In this document: in pieces, positions 1 to 9,385 of the stretch
How the letters are laid out: each line of letters starts with the position of its first letter
How positions within the stretch are numbered: the stretch's first letter is position 1
Assembly: GCF_003545695.1 (NCBI RefSeq)
Contig: NZ_QUZZ01000014.1
Span: 62,001-126,000 of the forward strand
Source of the DNA: Taibaiella helva
Lineage (GTDB): Bacteria; Bacteroidota; Bacteroidia; Chitinophagales; Chitinophagaceae
Length of the DNA: 64,000 bases
Reading direction: 5' to 3'
Translations under genes and position numbers: made by a program
Notes under the pieces: generated by a model
Databases searched by the model: none
What the model saw: only the letters and a program-made list of their open reading frames with translations
Told to the model about the DNA's origin: nothing

Positions 1-640
1 GCCAGATGTCGCAATTGTCGCCGGGTATCGCGATCATGCTTTCGCTTAGGGGAAGATTGCTGCCCAGCGCTATATTCTTTTGTCCGGGAACGATGCCGCC
101 CCTGCCACCGTCGAGCGACATATCGACTACTGAATAATAAAGAAAGGGTGTGTCGGGTTGGGGATCGTAGAACCAGCTGGTGGTCCCGTCGAGAGAGAAC
201 AGGTAGTATTTGCCAGGCTCTTTAACGAAAGGTACGATACAGACACCCTGGGTCGTACTGTTGACCCCTATTCCGGCATAGGGGCCGGCAGGCGGACCGT
301 AATTGCCCATCAGCGTATCACCGTTGAGCATGATCTCATGGTCGGCGTTCCAGCAGCGGCTGCCGTTAGAATAGAATAATAAAGCGCCGGTCACCGGGTC
401 GGAGACAGAAGCCAGTCCCTCATCCCCTTCATAGCCGATGGTATCCAGCAGGAAGGTAGTGGCCGGTGTTGTGTTGAAGTTGAGGCCGATGCTGGGCTCA
501 AAGCCGGCGGAGAACAGCGGCCATACGCTATTGGCTTTGAGGTATTCGGACCGTTGGTTATAATAGGTTTGCCCGTAGCTGCCTGAAGGGAGCAGAAAGG
601 GGCATGCAATAAAGAAAAGCTGTAGCAGAGTGTTGCGCAT
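1..640 (-). CDS. Secreted gliding-motility/PKD-type protein, N-terminal part
   Basis: Reading the minus strand from the ATG at 640 gives an open frame of about 213 codons that runs off the window start, so the C-terminus is missing. It opens with a signal peptide (MRNTLLQLFFIACPFLLPSG, ending near SYGQ). Then come blocks typical of the large Bacteroidota surface proteins that end in a gliding-motility or type IX sorting domain: GDEGLASVSDP, GALLFYSNGSRCW and YYSVVDMSLDGGRGG. These blocks resemble the start of a propeller-like domain. The function is probably surface or adhesion related, and a PKD region and sorting domain would be expected beyond the edge. Identification rests on motif resemblance only; the start is well supported by the signal peptide. 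Confidence 0.75.
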   Translation of the reverse strand, partial: MRNTLLQLFFIACPFLLPSGSYGQTYYNQRSEYLKANSVWPLFSAGFEPSIGLNFNTTPATTFLLDTIGYEGDEGLASVSDPVTGALLFYSNGSRCWNADHEIMLNGDTLMGNYGPPAGPYAGIGVNSTTQGVCIVPFVKEPGKYYLFSLDGTTSWFYDPQPDTPFLYYSVVDMSLDGGRGGIVPGQKNIALGSNLPLSESMIAIPGDNCDIW

Positions 641-922
641 GTTTGATCGTCTTTATGGGTTAAGAAGCCGGGTTGGGTTCCTGGTGTTGCCTTTCCTGTT
701 GTTGTCTGGTTTGTGCACCTTATACGGCCTGAAATAAGCGCCGGTACTCTTTTCTCCCGGTTTCCCGGTAGACGCCGGCGCCGGATTAGCCGGGAGCTGC
801 AATAGATTATGTAGACATTGAAGAGGGGACTATGCGCAGGGGCTGAAAACAGTCATTTTTAAAAAAAATAACGGGAAACAGTCAGGGCAAGCCTTCCGGG
901 ATCAGCTGCCGGTTGGAGAATA

Positions 923-2914
923 ATGGATAACTTAGCAAGTGCTGCATCTTCTATACAGTGCGGCCCCGTGATCATGAATTGGCGTATCGTACTTGTTGTC
1001 TTGACGGGCTATGTCTTTGGATTCTATTCCGCCGTGCCGGCGCAGGTCTTTTCGGTCATGAGCTACCTGGAAGACGGAAGTCGTACGGCGAAAAGCAATG
1101 GCCCCAAAATAGACTCGCTGATCCGCCTGGCTTACGGTTTCAAGGAGCAGCAACCCGATACAGCGATCGATTTGTTCTCCGCCGCACTACAGTACAGCAG
1201 ACTTTCGGACTATACCGACGGCATTGCTGCTTCATTATTGGGAATAGGTGCTGTCTATATCGATCAGAAAGACGACCCGGAGAGAGGGCTGATCTGCCTG
1301 CGGAAAGTCTATCCTTTTTGCCTGCTGGCTAAAAAGAAGCTGCTCCTGCTGTGGTACAATAATATCGGCTGTGCCTTCTGTAATATGGGCATTTTCGACA
1401 GCGCTGCAGGCTATTACTACACAGGGCTGGCACTGGCGCAGCGCCTGGACTATAAAGACAAAGATTACTTGTTCCGTCTGCATCGTAACATGGGAATCAA
1501 TTACTATGGTATGGCACAATACGATAAGGCTGCAGCCTCCCTGCGGCAGGCAAGAGATATTGTGCTGAAAGACCATTTCTCTGCAGATCTTACTACGACT
1601 TACCTTACCCTTGCCGGCCTTTTCGCAGAGCTGAAACAACTCGATTCGACGCTGTATTATGTCAGGGAGATCGAACGGTTAAACCCTGAAAGGAACGGTT
1701 ATCTCGAGCAGCAGATCCACCTTTTGTACGGTATACTCTACTTCAGGTGGCAGCAGCCGGAAAAAGCGATCGCTGCTTTTAAAAAAGCCATTGCCTTTCG
1801 TAACGGGGACCAGGGAAACCTCATCAATAGCTTTGAAGGTTTAGGCGCCGCTTATACTTTGCTGAAGCAATATCGCCAGGCGGCTTATTATATGGAAGAA
1901 GGGCTGAAGATTGCTGCAAGGCAGGGAATGGGTGGCGTAGAAGTGCTGAGCATTTACAACAATCTATCCGAAGTTTATGATTCCCTGCAGGATTATAAGA
2001 AAGCCTATCATTATCACCGTGCTGCTACGGCATTGAAGGATAGCCTGGACAATGTTAAAAGTACCCGCTGGATGGAAGAGCTCAAAGATCGCTACCAGCT
2101 GGCGCAGAAGAACAATGAGCTGAAAGAAAAGCAGCTTCAGCTGGCGCTGAACAAAAAGGCCTTGCATCAGAAGGATCTATGGATCACTGGTATCGTTTCC
2201 TGCGCGCTGGTACTGCTGGTTATCCTGTATCAGAAGCACCGGCTGCAATTGCAGAAAGCAAAGACCTCCCGGCAAAAGCAACGTATCGAACAGCTGAAAG
2301 CGGTGATCGATGGCGAAGAACGCGAGAAGAGCCGGATCGGCCGGCAGCTGCACGATGATATTATGGTTGAGCTGTCTATTGTCAAGATGGGGCTGGACGC
2401 CTTGTCTCAGAACCATCCTCCTATCCTGGATGCCGACGATTATAAGGGTGTGCTGCAGCAGATCGACAATACGGGGCTGAAGATCCGGCAGACTGCTCAC
2501 AACCTGATGCCGGATATCCTGCTGCACGATGGCCTGGTCCCGGCAATTCAATATTTCTGTAATAATGTGGCGACTATAACCCGGCTTCATATCAATTTGC
2601 AGCACTATGGCGATATCGCGCAGCTAAGTCCGGAGATCGGCATCAGCATCTACCGTATGATCCAGGAGCTGGTACAGAACGTGATCAAGCATGCTAAGGC
2701 CCGGAACGTGCTGATCCAGATCAATTGCAGGGAAGGCCTGCTCAGTCTTACTGTGGAAGACGACGGAACCGGGATCGGCGCGGAGAGCGAAGCCGCCGGG
2801 GATAAGATGGGGCTCAGAAGCATCCGCATGCGGGTCAAGGCCTTACAGGGCAGCATTGATATCCACCGCCGCATACCCAATGGCACTTCTATCAATATCG
2901 AACTAAAAATATAG
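923..2914 (+). CDS. TPR-containing sensor histidine kinase (HisKA_3 type)
   Basis: This is the sensor of a two-component system. The order is a signal peptide, tetratricopeptide-like helices (about residues 60-375), a coiled coil, one membrane segment (about 420-437), a HisKA_3 dimerisation domain with the phospho-acceptor in GRQLHDD (His477), and an ATPase domain. The ATPase shows an N box (QELVQNVIKHA, Asn586) and a G1 box (DDGTGIG, 613-619). The frame starts at 923 just after a GGAG. A second ATG at 974 would place the hydrophobic signal at the very N-terminus (MNWRIVLVVLTG) and may be the true start. The response regulator follows after 2 bases, so the two are almost certainly co-transcribed. 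The stimulus is unknown; periplasmic TPR sensors of this type are common in Bacteroidota. Confidence 0.9.
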   Translation: MDNLASAASSIQCGPVIMNWRIVLVVLTGYVFGFYSAVPAQVFSVMSYLEDGSRTAKSNGPKIDSLIRLAYGFKEQQPDTAIDLFSAALQYSRLSDYTDGIAASLLGIGAVYIDQKDDPERGLICLRKVYPFCLLAKKKLLLLWYNNIGCAFCNMGIFDSAAGYYYTGLALAQRLDYKDKDYLFRLHRNMGINYYGMAQYDKAAASLRQARDIVLKDHFSADLTTTYLTLAGLFAELKQLDSTLYYVREIERLNPERNGYLEQQIHLLYGILYFRWQQPEKAIAAFKKAIAFRNGDQGNLINSFEGLGAAYTLLKQYRQAAYYMEEGLKIAARQGMGGVEVLSIYNNLSEVYDSLQDYKKAYHYHRAATALKDSLDNVKSTRWMEELKDRYQLAQKNNELKEKQLQLALNKKALHQKDLWITGIVSCALVLLVILYQKHRLQLQKAKTSRQKQRIEQLKAVIDGEEREKSRIGRQLHDDIMVELSIVKMGLDALSQNHPPILDADDYKGVLQQIDNTGLKIRQTAHNLMPDILLHDGLVPAIQYFCNNVATITRLHINLQHYGDIAQLSPEIGISIYRMIQELVQNVIKHAKARNVLIQINCREGLLSLTVEDDGTGIGAESEAAGDKMGLRSIRMRVKALQGSIDIHRRIPNGTSINIELKI

Positions 2915-2916
2915 CT

Positions 2917-3567
2917 ATGCAAACGATCAATATTGCTATCGTGGACGATCATCCGCTCATCATCAGCGGGCTGGTGGCCATTCTCCGGCCTTATACCCAG
3001 ATCGTGGTCAGGGGTACCTATACCAGTGCCGCCGGACTGCTGGAAGGGTTGAAGAAGGACTGTCCCGATGTGCTCCTGCTGGATATATTGCTGCCCGACG
3101 TTTCGGGAAAGGAGCTGATCACAACTATACGGGAAGCTTATCCCGCGTTAAGGGTATTGGTGCTCACAAGCCTGGATATGCCCTCCATGGTGAGCAGCAT
3201 GCTGCGTAGAGGCTGCAGCGGATACCTGCTCAAGGGGGCGCCGTCCAATACACTGATAGACGCGATAGAGGCGGTACACGGCGGCGGGGAGTATATCGAG
3301 CCCAAGCTGAAGGAACAGCTGTTCCAGAATTTTCTCAGGTTCAAAGAGCATCCCCGGAACCAGATCGTTGTCCCTGAGCTCACCCAGCGCGAGAAAGAAG
3401 TACTGGCGCTGATCGCAGCGGAATACACCACGCGCGAGATCGCCGATAAGCTGTTCATCAGTTACTATACAGCCGAGAACCATCGCAATAACCTGATCCA
3501 GAAGCTGGATGTAAAGAACACGGCTGGACTGATCAAAGTGGCCATACAGATCGGCCTGCTCAGCTAA
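2917..3567 (+). CDS. NarL/FixJ-type response regulator
   Basis: This is a 216-residue DNA-binding response regulator, the likely partner of the kinase that ends 2 bases upstream. The receiver has the acidic pair Asp10-Asp11, the phospho-acceptor Asp56 (LLLDILLPD) and Lys106 (YLLKGA). A LuxR-type helix-turn-helix follows at about residues 153-212 (LTQREKEVLALIAAEYTTRE). All phosphorylation residues are present, so it should be functional. Its 3' end faces the HxlR gene on the other strand with only 19 bases between the stops, and no clear terminator is visible there. Target genes cannot be read from the sequence. Confidence 0.93.
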   Translation: MQTINIAIVDDHPLIISGLVAILRPYTQIVVRGTYTSAAGLLEGLKKDCPDVLLLDILLPDVSGKELITTIREAYPALRVLVLTSLDMPSMVSSMLRRGCSGYLLKGAPSNTLIDAIEAVHGGGEYIEPKLKEQLFQNFLRFKEHPRNQIVVPELTQREKEVLALIAAEYTTREIADKLFISYYTAENHRNNLIQKLDVKNTAGLIKVAIQIGLLS

Positions 3568-3586
3568 GGCCCTTGCACCGGCCAGA

Positions 3587-3928
3587 TCATCGGCCAGCCT
3601 GGGCAAGTATCTTCTTCCGGTGCTTCCTGCCCCAGCGGATCATTTCCTGTATAATATTGCCGAAGGTGCGGCAATAGGCCGTAGGCTCATACTCCACCAG
3701 CACCGGCGTTTCTGCATATACCTGGCGTACGACCAGCTTATTCAGCTCCATCTCTTTGAGCTCCCGCGACAGCATCCGCGTCGTAATGCCCGGGATGCTG
3801 CGCTCTATTTCCCGGAAACGCCGGTTGCCGTTGCAAAGCGAATTGATGACCGGTACCCGCCATTTGCCGCCGATGAAATACAGCGTGTCCTGCAGCGCCC
3901 GCAGCTCTTCTGCCTGGTCCCTTTTCAT
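3587..3928 (-). CDS. HxlR-family winged-helix transcriptional regulator
   Basis: This 113-residue protein has the HxlR signature: GGKWRVPVINSLCNGNRRF, then ERSIPGITTRMLSRELKEME (recognition helix region) and VEYEPTAYCRTF in the wing. It lacks the N-terminal cysteine found in redox-sensing members such as YodB/HypR, so the signal is unlikely to be a simple thiol switch. It is transcribed away from the SDR gene at 4018, with 89 bases between the two starts. That gap contains an 11-bp inverted repeat. Divergent HxlR/oxidoreductase pairs usually mean the regulator represses both itself and the enzyme; that is an inference here. Confidence 0.9.
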   Translation of the reverse strand: MKRDQAEELRALQDTLYFIGGKWRVPVINSLCNGNRRFREIERSIPGITTRMLSRELKEMELNKLVVRQVYAETPVLVEYEPTAYCRTFGNIIQEMIRWGRKHRKKILAQAGR

Positions 3929-3946
3929 ATAGAAATTGTTTGTTAC

Positions 3947-3985
3947 TTGATATAATTAGTGATACTGGTTACAAAATTATATCAA
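3947..3985. promoter_or_regulatory. Inverted repeat, probable HxlR operator
   Basis: Perfect 11-base arms TTGATATAATT (3947-3957) and AATTATATCAA (3975-3985) are separated by 17 bases. They lie centrally in the 89-base gap between the divergent HxlR and SDR genes. The position and symmetry fit a shared operator for the dimeric regulator. Confidence 0.6.
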
Positions 3986-4017
3986 TTGCATAATAATTTT
4001 GTCAAAAAAATCATTGT

Positions 4018-4758
4018 ATGGAAGATTTCAGGAACAAGGTTGCCGTGGTTACCGGCGGCAGCAGCGGTATCGGCTACGCCGCAGCAAAGGAGCTGTCCCG
4101 ACGCGGGGCGAGGCTTATCATCACCGGGAGGCAGCAGGGAACAATAGAAAAAGCGGCTGCTGAGATTGGTGCGATACCTTTTGTCGCCGATCAGTCACGA
4201 CTGGAAGACATAGACCGGTTAAGGGAGGCGATCGTAAACCGTTTCGGTAAGATCGATATCCTCTTCATCAATGCGGGCATTACCGGGGCTGCCGGCCTTA
4301 TCGAATCCACGGGAGAAGAGAACTTCGACAGCGTTATGGACATCAATTTCAAAGGTGCTTATTTTACATTAAGCCGGTTGATCCCTTTGCTGAATGATGG
4401 CGCCTCAGTAGTCTTCCTTTCCTCTATTGTTGCAGCGACCTACCGGCCCGGAAGTTCCGTCTATCAGGCCAGCAAGGCGGCTTTGAATTCTATTGCAAAA
4501 ACCGCGGCAGCCGAGCTGGCGCCCCGGAAGATCAGGGTCAACACCGTGAGCCCCGGCCCAACAAGGACGGATGTACTGCGCAAATCCTATGATGCAGCAA
4601 CTGCTGAGGGTATCTGGGACGATCTGGCCACTACTATTCCTTTGAAGAAGATTGGGAAGCCTGAAGAGGTGGCGCAAATGGTTGCTTATCTGTGCAGCGA
4701 TACGGCTTCTTTCGTTACCGGCTCTGATTTCGTGATCGACGGCGGCATCACCTTATAA
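4018..4758 (+). CDS. SDR-family NAD(P)-dependent oxidoreductase
   Basis: This is a classical short-chain dehydrogenase/reductase of 246 residues. Visible motifs are the nucleotide-binding TGGSSGIG near residue 13, the NAG motif (FINAGITG), the catalytic Ser in FLSSI, YQASK (Tyr-x-x-x-Lys), and a C-terminal DGGITL typical of the family. The Asn of the tetrad is in MDINFKG. The substrate cannot be told; SDRs next to HxlR regulators often act on quinones, aldehydes or other electrophiles. It is probably controlled by the HxlR regulator at 3587-3928 through the inverted repeat between them. About 165 bases of non-coding sequence follow before the secreted protease gene. Confidence 0.92.
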   Translation: MEDFRNKVAVVTGGSSGIGYAAAKELSRRGARLIITGRQQGTIEKAAAEIGAIPFVADQSRLEDIDRLREAIVNRFGKIDILFINAGITGAAGLIESTGEENFDSVMDINFKGAYFTLSRLIPLLNDGASVVFLSSIVAATYRPGSSVYQASKAALNSIAKTAAAELAPRKIRVNTVSPGPTRTDVLRKSYDAATAEGIWDDLATTIPLKKIGKPEEVAQMVAYLCSDTASFVTGSDFVIDGGITL

Positions 4759-4923
4759 AAGAGCGCATTGTCTTGGCGCCGGGAATGCTTAACGCAGCCG
4801 GACAACGATACACCAGAAGCCTTGCACAGCCTGTGTTTCACGGTTAACACTATTTAACACAATTTTGCTGTTGCTAACTCTAAATATAGATGCATTGTTG
4901 GAGTTTTGGAAAAAATATGAGCG

Positions 4924-6774
4924 ATGAGAAAATTAATGCTAAGCCTGTTCCTGTTGCCGGCCTTGTCTTTGCCAACGAGCGCGCAGTTGGGAAAAGGAGG
5001 ACTTCCCCTGAGCATCCGGTCGGCCGGTGCCGTAGAGCACAAAATTCCGGTAGTACAGGCAGAGCTGCCCGACTGGGAAACCCAGCTGCGTAAATGGAAC
5101 CAGGACACTTCTTCGTTCACCAGACCTTTCCTGGTATCCCTGTTTACACCTACCGACCTGGGTTTTCCCCAATCAGGGATATTGTATAGAGCAGAAAACG
5201 GTACCAGGGTATGGTGCGCGACATTAAGCATTCCCGGTGCCAAGGCGATCGGTCTGTATTATGACAATTTTTACTTGCCCAAGGGGGTGCAGCTGTTCCT
5301 GACCAACGGGAACAACAAGCAGATCCTGGGTGCTTTTACCGAAGCGAATAATAGTGAGACCGGTTTGTTCGCCAATGAACCTGTTCAGGGCAGCACGGTC
5401 AATATCGAGCTGAATATTGAGGCTGGTGTCGATCTTTCCGCGATAAAAATGCACATCAACCGTGCAGCTGTTTACTTCAGGGGTATTGAATACCTGATGC
5501 CGTTCTCGGGAAACTTCGAAACGATCGACCAGTTCGATAGCCAGCTGGCGGGCAGCTCGTCCGTATGTAATTTCAACGCGGTCTGCCCCCTGAGCAACGG
5601 CTATGTGCCGCAGCGCGATGCGGCGTTGCACACCTTATGCGTCATGAGCGTGGGTACAGGTACCTGCTCTTCTACGATGATCAATACGGCCAACAATGCT
5701 CCCGGCAGCTGTAAGCAATACCTGCTGATCGCCAGCCATTGCGAGTTTTCCAATTCCAAGGTGGATGCAGGCTTTGCGCAATATATTTTCAGGTTCAATT
5801 ACCAGCACAATACCTGTAATCCGCCTGCCGGTACGGTGACGAATACGCAGCAGAGCATTACCGGCGCCAAATTTGTGTCCAGGTCCCTGGTTCCCATCAT
5901 CGCCTCCGGCCCGGGCGCCGGTCAGCCCGATGCGCAGCAGATCAAAGGCGATTTTATCCTGCTGGAATTTACAGGCCAGAACAAGATCCCGGCTTCCTGG
6001 AATGTGAACCTGGCCGGTTGGGATAAATCCCCGACCATCCCCACAACAGCGGCCAGCCCCAAAAAATTTATCGGCTTCCACCATCCTGCCGGAGATGTGA
6101 AGAAAGTATCGGCGGGCAGCGCTATCCAGAACTATTCGGTTGGCGAAGCCAACTCACACTGGTTGCTGCAATTGGATTCGGGTTATGCCGCCCAGGGTAG
6201 CTCGGGCAGTGCGCTGTTTAACGGGGACGGCCGTATTATCGGGGTAGCCAGTGTGGCCGCGCCCATGCTAGGGGTTCCTGCCAATTGTGCGACGACAGCC
6301 AAAGGCACGAACGATGCCAGCACCGCCAAGATCGTGCTCTACAGCAAGCTGGCCAATATATGGGATTATGCAGTAGACGGGTCTGCCACCAACAGCAAGC
6401 TGAAGCCCTGGCTCGATCCTGCCAACAGCAATGTCGCTACCATCAACGCGGTTAAATCGGATTGCACGCCTTTGAGCACCAACCCGCCTACCGGCATTAC
6501 ACCCGGCGCTGAAACACTGGAACAATCGGTAAGCATCTACCCTAATCCTGCAAGCGGTGGCCGGGTCAATGTAAAAGTGAACCTGGAAGCACCGGCCGAT
6601 CTGCACCTGGAGCTTTACGATATCAGCGGAAAGAAGATCAGCAATTATACGCTGAACAAGGTACGGCAGGGGGCTTTTGGCATTGATCTGTCCGGTTATG
6701 CCAATGGCATCTACCTGCTGAAGGTCAGCGATGGCTTCAATGAATGCAGCAAAAAGATTATGGTGCGGCAGTAA
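4924..6774 (+). CDS. Secreted trypsin-like serine endopeptidase with T9SS sorting domain
   Basis: This 616-residue exported protease starts with a signal peptide (MRKLMLSLFLLPALSLPTSA). A propeptide-like region extends to about residue 200. The peptidase domain carries an S1-type triad: His272 (LIASHCEF), Asp343 (KGDFILLEF) and Ser427 in QGSSGSAL. Many paired cysteines and the stretch FHHPAGDVKK resemble the lysyl endopeptidase group (Achromobacter protease I-like). The last ~80 residues (from SIYPNPASGGRVN to KKIMVRQ) are a type IX secretion sorting domain, so the enzyme should be carried over the outer membrane. The start was chosen for the signal peptide. A strong palindromic hairpin follows the stop. 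P1 specificity for lysine is only suggested by similarity. Confidence 0.9.
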   Translation: MRKLMLSLFLLPALSLPTSAQLGKGGLPLSIRSAGAVEHKIPVVQAELPDWETQLRKWNQDTSSFTRPFLVSLFTPTDLGFPQSGILYRAENGTRVWCATLSIPGAKAIGLYYDNFYLPKGVQLFLTNGNNKQILGAFTEANNSETGLFANEPVQGSTVNIELNIEAGVDLSAIKMHINRAAVYFRGIEYLMPFSGNFETIDQFDSQLAGSSSVCNFNAVCPLSNGYVPQRDAALHTLCVMSVGTGTCSSTMINTANNAPGSCKQYLLIASHCEFSNSKVDAGFAQYIFRFNYQHNTCNPPAGTVTNTQQSITGAKFVSRSLVPIIASGPGAGQPDAQQIKGDFILLEFTGQNKIPASWNVNLAGWDKSPTIPTTAASPKKFIGFHHPAGDVKKVSAGSAIQNYSVGEANSHWLLQLDSGYAAQGSSGSALFNGDGRIIGVASVAAPMLGVPANCATTAKGTNDASTAKIVLYSKLANIWDYAVDGSATNSKLKPWLDPANSNVATINAVKSDCTPLSTNPPTGITPGAETLEQSVSIYPNPASGGRVNVKVNLEAPADLHLELYDISGKKISNYTLNKVRQGAFGIDLSGYANGIYLLKVSDGFNECSKKIMVRQ

Positions 6775-6820
6775 TCGGTACAACCGCAAGGCGGCATAGA
6801 CCGGAATGGTTTTATACAGC

Positions 6821-6846
6821 AATAGCACAGGATATCCTGTGCTATT
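6821..6846. terminator. Perfect 26-base palindrome, bidirectional terminator
   Basis: AATAGCACAGGAT is followed directly by its exact complement and then a T-rich tract. It lies between the convergent ends of the protease gene (6774) and the antiporter gene (6886), so it can serve both strands. Confidence 0.8.
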
Positions 6847-6885
6847 TTATTTTTGAAGGACAAGCAATGAAGCAGTTCCCCGGTG

Positions 6886-8472
6886 TTACCGCATGGACAG
6901 CTTCAGCCGCTCTTCTTCCAGGTCAATAAGGAAAAGCTGCTCGCGGATCAGCTCTTCATCCACCGACGGATCCTTATTGAGCTCTGCTATATACTGGCGT
7001 TGACATTCGAGCATTTCCAGGAAGACGGTTTTTGTTTTTCTGCTCATCCAGTCCTCGTTGGATGCCTTCATCTTCTCCTCCCAATGCTGCAGCCATTGTC
7101 GCATACCGCCATGGTCCTGCATGCCGTTGTCGTATTTGTCTTTGAGGAACTGGTAGGTGTGGCTGCGCAAGCCTTGCAGGAGCTTTTGCTTCGCTGTTTC
7201 GGGCGGCTCGCCGGGATAGTCGCGGAATACGTTGGCCCGCCTGATGAAGTAGGGCAGCGTCAGCCCCTGCAGGACCAGGGTGAGCAGAATGACAACAAAG
7301 GTAATGAAGAGGATCAGGTTCCGGTAAGGAAAGTCATTGCCGTTGGCAAGCGTTGCCGGTATAGAGAGTGCGGCAGCCAGGGACACGACACCGCGCATGC
7401 CTGTCCAGCCGAGCAGCAACGGTGTCAGCAGCCGCCCAAGCCTGGAATTGACCCTGGGCGCTACGCCGGGCCTGAAGATCAGGGTGGCGATCAGGGCGGC
7501 ATAGGAGCTGATGATGCGGGCCACGATAAGGACTGCAGTAACCAGGAGGCTGTAGCCTATGGCAGTACGTAGCGGAATACCTTTCGATCGCAGGCCGTCT
7601 ACGATCTCGGGAAGGTCCAGGCCGATGATCAGGAATACGATACCATTCAGGATAAAAGAAAAGCTCTCCCATACATTATAGCTCCTGATCCGGCTGCTGC
7701 TGTTGAGGAAAAACAGCCGGCGGTTGGCCATGAACAATCCCCCGGCCACAACGGCCAGCACACCCGAGCTGTGGAGCTGCTCGGCTACCCAATACAGGAT
7801 ATAAGGTTCTATCAGCGTAAGCGCGATATCGGAGGAAGCGTCGGTCGGCAGCCGTTTATGCGCCTGGACGAAGAGCCAGGCCAGCAACAGGCCGGTGCCC
7901 ACACCACCGATCACCATCCACAGGAAGCTGAGCGCGGCCTGCTGCCAGATGAACTGGCCGGTGCCTACGGCTACCAGCGCAAAACGGAATATAATGAGGG
8001 ATGAAGCGTCGTTGAGCAGGCTTTCCCCTTCAAGGATAGCGGAGGTGGACCTGGATATCTTCACAAATTTGGTGATGGCGCCTATGCTGACTGCGTCGGG
8101 CGGGGATACAATGCCGCCCAGCAGGAACCCCAGCGCTATGGTAAACCCGGGAATAAAATAATTGGTGACGATCGCTACAGAGAAAGCGGTAAACAGCACG
8201 ACCAGGAAGGCAAAGCTGCTGATGATACGCCACCATTTCTGCATCTCTTTAAAAGAAATGGTCCACGACGCCTCGAACAGCAGCGGTGGTAACAGGATAA
8301 AGAAGATAAGGTCGGGGTTAATTTTTATGGTCGGCAGGCCGGGAATGAGACTGATGAGCAACCCGGCAATGACCAGCAAAATGGGATAAGCAACTCTGAT
8401 CTTATTGGCCAGCATGCACAACAGCACTACGGCGGCGATCATAGCGATAAAGAAAGGTAACAGTGTATGCAT
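6886..8472 (-). CDS. CPA1-family Na+/H+ antiporter
   Basis: This inner-membrane cation/proton antiporter has about 528 residues from the ATG at 8472. That start gives an immediate first membrane helix (MHTLLPFFIAMIAAVVLL); the frame is open further upstream but that extension is charged and implausible. Family hallmarks are GIVSPPDAVSIGA and LEGESLLNDASSL in the conserved core and a WTGMRGVVSLAAALSIP segment near the end of the membrane domain. About a dozen hydrophobic helices are visible, followed by a ~120-residue charged cytoplasmic tail. It should help pH or sodium homeostasis. The gene stands alone between two terminators. Which cation it carries cannot be read from the sequence. Confidence 0.93.
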   Translation of the reverse strand: MHTLLPFFIAMIAAVVLLCMLANKIRVAYPILLVIAGLLISLIPGLPTIKINPDLIFFILLPPLLFEASWTISFKEMQKWWRIISSFAFLVVLFTAFSVAIVTNYFIPGFTIALGFLLGGIVSPPDAVSIGAITKFVKISRSTSAILEGESLLNDASSLIIFRFALVAVGTGQFIWQQAALSFLWMVIGGVGTGLLLAWLFVQAHKRLPTDASSDIALTLIEPYILYWVAEQLHSSGVLAVVAGGLFMANRRLFFLNSSSRIRSYNVWESFSFILNGIVFLIIGLDLPEIVDGLRSKGIPLRTAIGYSLLVTAVLIVARIISSYAALIATLIFRPGVAPRVNSRLGRLLTPLLLGWTGMRGVVSLAAALSIPATLANGNDFPYRNLILFITFVVILLTLVLQGLTLPYFIRRANVFRDYPGEPPETAKQKLLQGLRSHTYQFLKDKYDNGMQDHGGMRQWLQHWEEKMKASNEDWMSRKTKTVFLEMLECQRQYIAELNKDPSVDEELIREQLFLIDLEEERLKLSMR

Positions 8473-8581
8473 CTGAAGCGTTCCGGGATTTTGACGCCTA
8501 AATATATGTATTTTTCTATTGCGCCCGATGGACTGGCGGTCAAACACAATGGATCCTTACTAAAGTAAAGGGGCCGGCAAA

Positions 8582-8620
8582 GAAAACAGCCCCGGGATGA
8601 ATATCACCGGGACTGTTTTC
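8582..8620 (-). terminator. Rho-independent terminator of the LytTR operon
   Basis: GAAAACAG (8582-8589) pairs with CTGTTTTC (8613-8620), extended by CCCGG/CCGGG inside. A T-rich tail follows on the minus strand. It lies just past the stop of the LytTR regulator gene at 8639. Confidence 0.75.
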
Positions 8621-8638
8621 GGTACAGGCAGCGCAAAG

Positions 8639-9385
8639 CTATGCCGGCTTGCTGATTGTTTTTAAAAAAGCTTCTTTCCGGGATACCGATACATCGACCT
8701 GTATGCCGTTGTGCAGCATCAGGTAGCCGCCTCTTCCCTTGATGTATTTTTCAACATAAGACAGGTTGACGATATAGGAATGGTGTACCCTGAAGAAAGA
8801 GGATTGTGGCAACAAACGTTCGCATTCGCCGATGCGTATGCTCAGTATTTCCTTTTTACCGTTGGTGAAGAAAAAGTAAGTATAGCTTCCCGATGCTTCG
8901 CAGTAGACAATATCTTTCGGATCGACAAGCTTGTACCCTTCCAGGGTAGCCAGGGCTATTTTACCCGAATCATTTTTGTCGCGCGTTCCGAGCAATTTCA
9001 GCAGCTGTTGATTCGCCTGCTTCAGCGCTATCTTCTGCTCCGCTTTGGCAATGGAAGCCTGCAGCGCATCTATGCCTATGGGCTTCAGCAGGTAGTCCAG
9101 GGCCTGTACCCTAAAGGCCTCTACGGCATATTGCTGGTAGGCCGTAGTGAAAATAATTTCGAAAAAGACATGGCTGAACCGGTGGATGAGGTCGAAGCCA
9201 TTTTCATGATTCAGCTCGATGTCGAGGAAAACGATATCCGGCCGGTGCTGCTGGATACATTGATAGCCTGTCTCGATGTCCGTTGCGGTTGCTGCTACGC
9301 TTACGCCCGGGCAGAAGCCTTCCAGCAAAGCTTTAAGCGTATTGATGTTGGTGGCTTTGTCATCGAGAATAATGACTTTCTTCAT
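8639..9385 (-). CDS. LytTR-family response regulator
   Basis: This is an AlgR/LytR-type regulator of about 248 residues from the ATG at 9385. That start overlaps the kinase stop as ATGA, the usual sign of translational coupling; an upstream in-frame ATG at 9406 is less likely. The receiver shows Asp8-Asp9, the phospho-acceptor Asp55 (IVFLDIEL) and Lys101 (YLLKPI). The C-terminal LytTR DNA-binding domain (about 150-248) shows CEASGSYTYFF, FFRVHHSYIVNLSYV and GGYLMLHNGIQVDVS. It is the output partner of the membrane kinase at 9382-12285. LytTR proteins bind paired direct repeats; targets are not visible here. Confidence 0.93.
   Translation of the reverse strand: MKKVIILDDKATNINTLKALLEGFCPGVSVAATATDIETGYQCIQQHRPDIVFLDIELNHENGFDLIHRFSHVFFEIIFTTAYQQYAVEAFRVQALDYLLKPIGIDALQASIAKAEQKIALKQANQQLLKLLGTRDKNDSGKIALATLEGYKLVDPKDIVYCEASGSYTYFFFTNGKKEILSIRIGECERLLPQSSFFRVHHSYIVNLSYVEKYIKGRGGYLMLHNGIQVDVSVSRKEAFLKTISKPA

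Noticed and set aside
6883-7572. Plus-strand frame of 229 codons over the antiporter gene
   Set aside because: The minus strand encodes a full CPA1 antiporter with family motifs across the same bases; the plus-strand translation has no family character.
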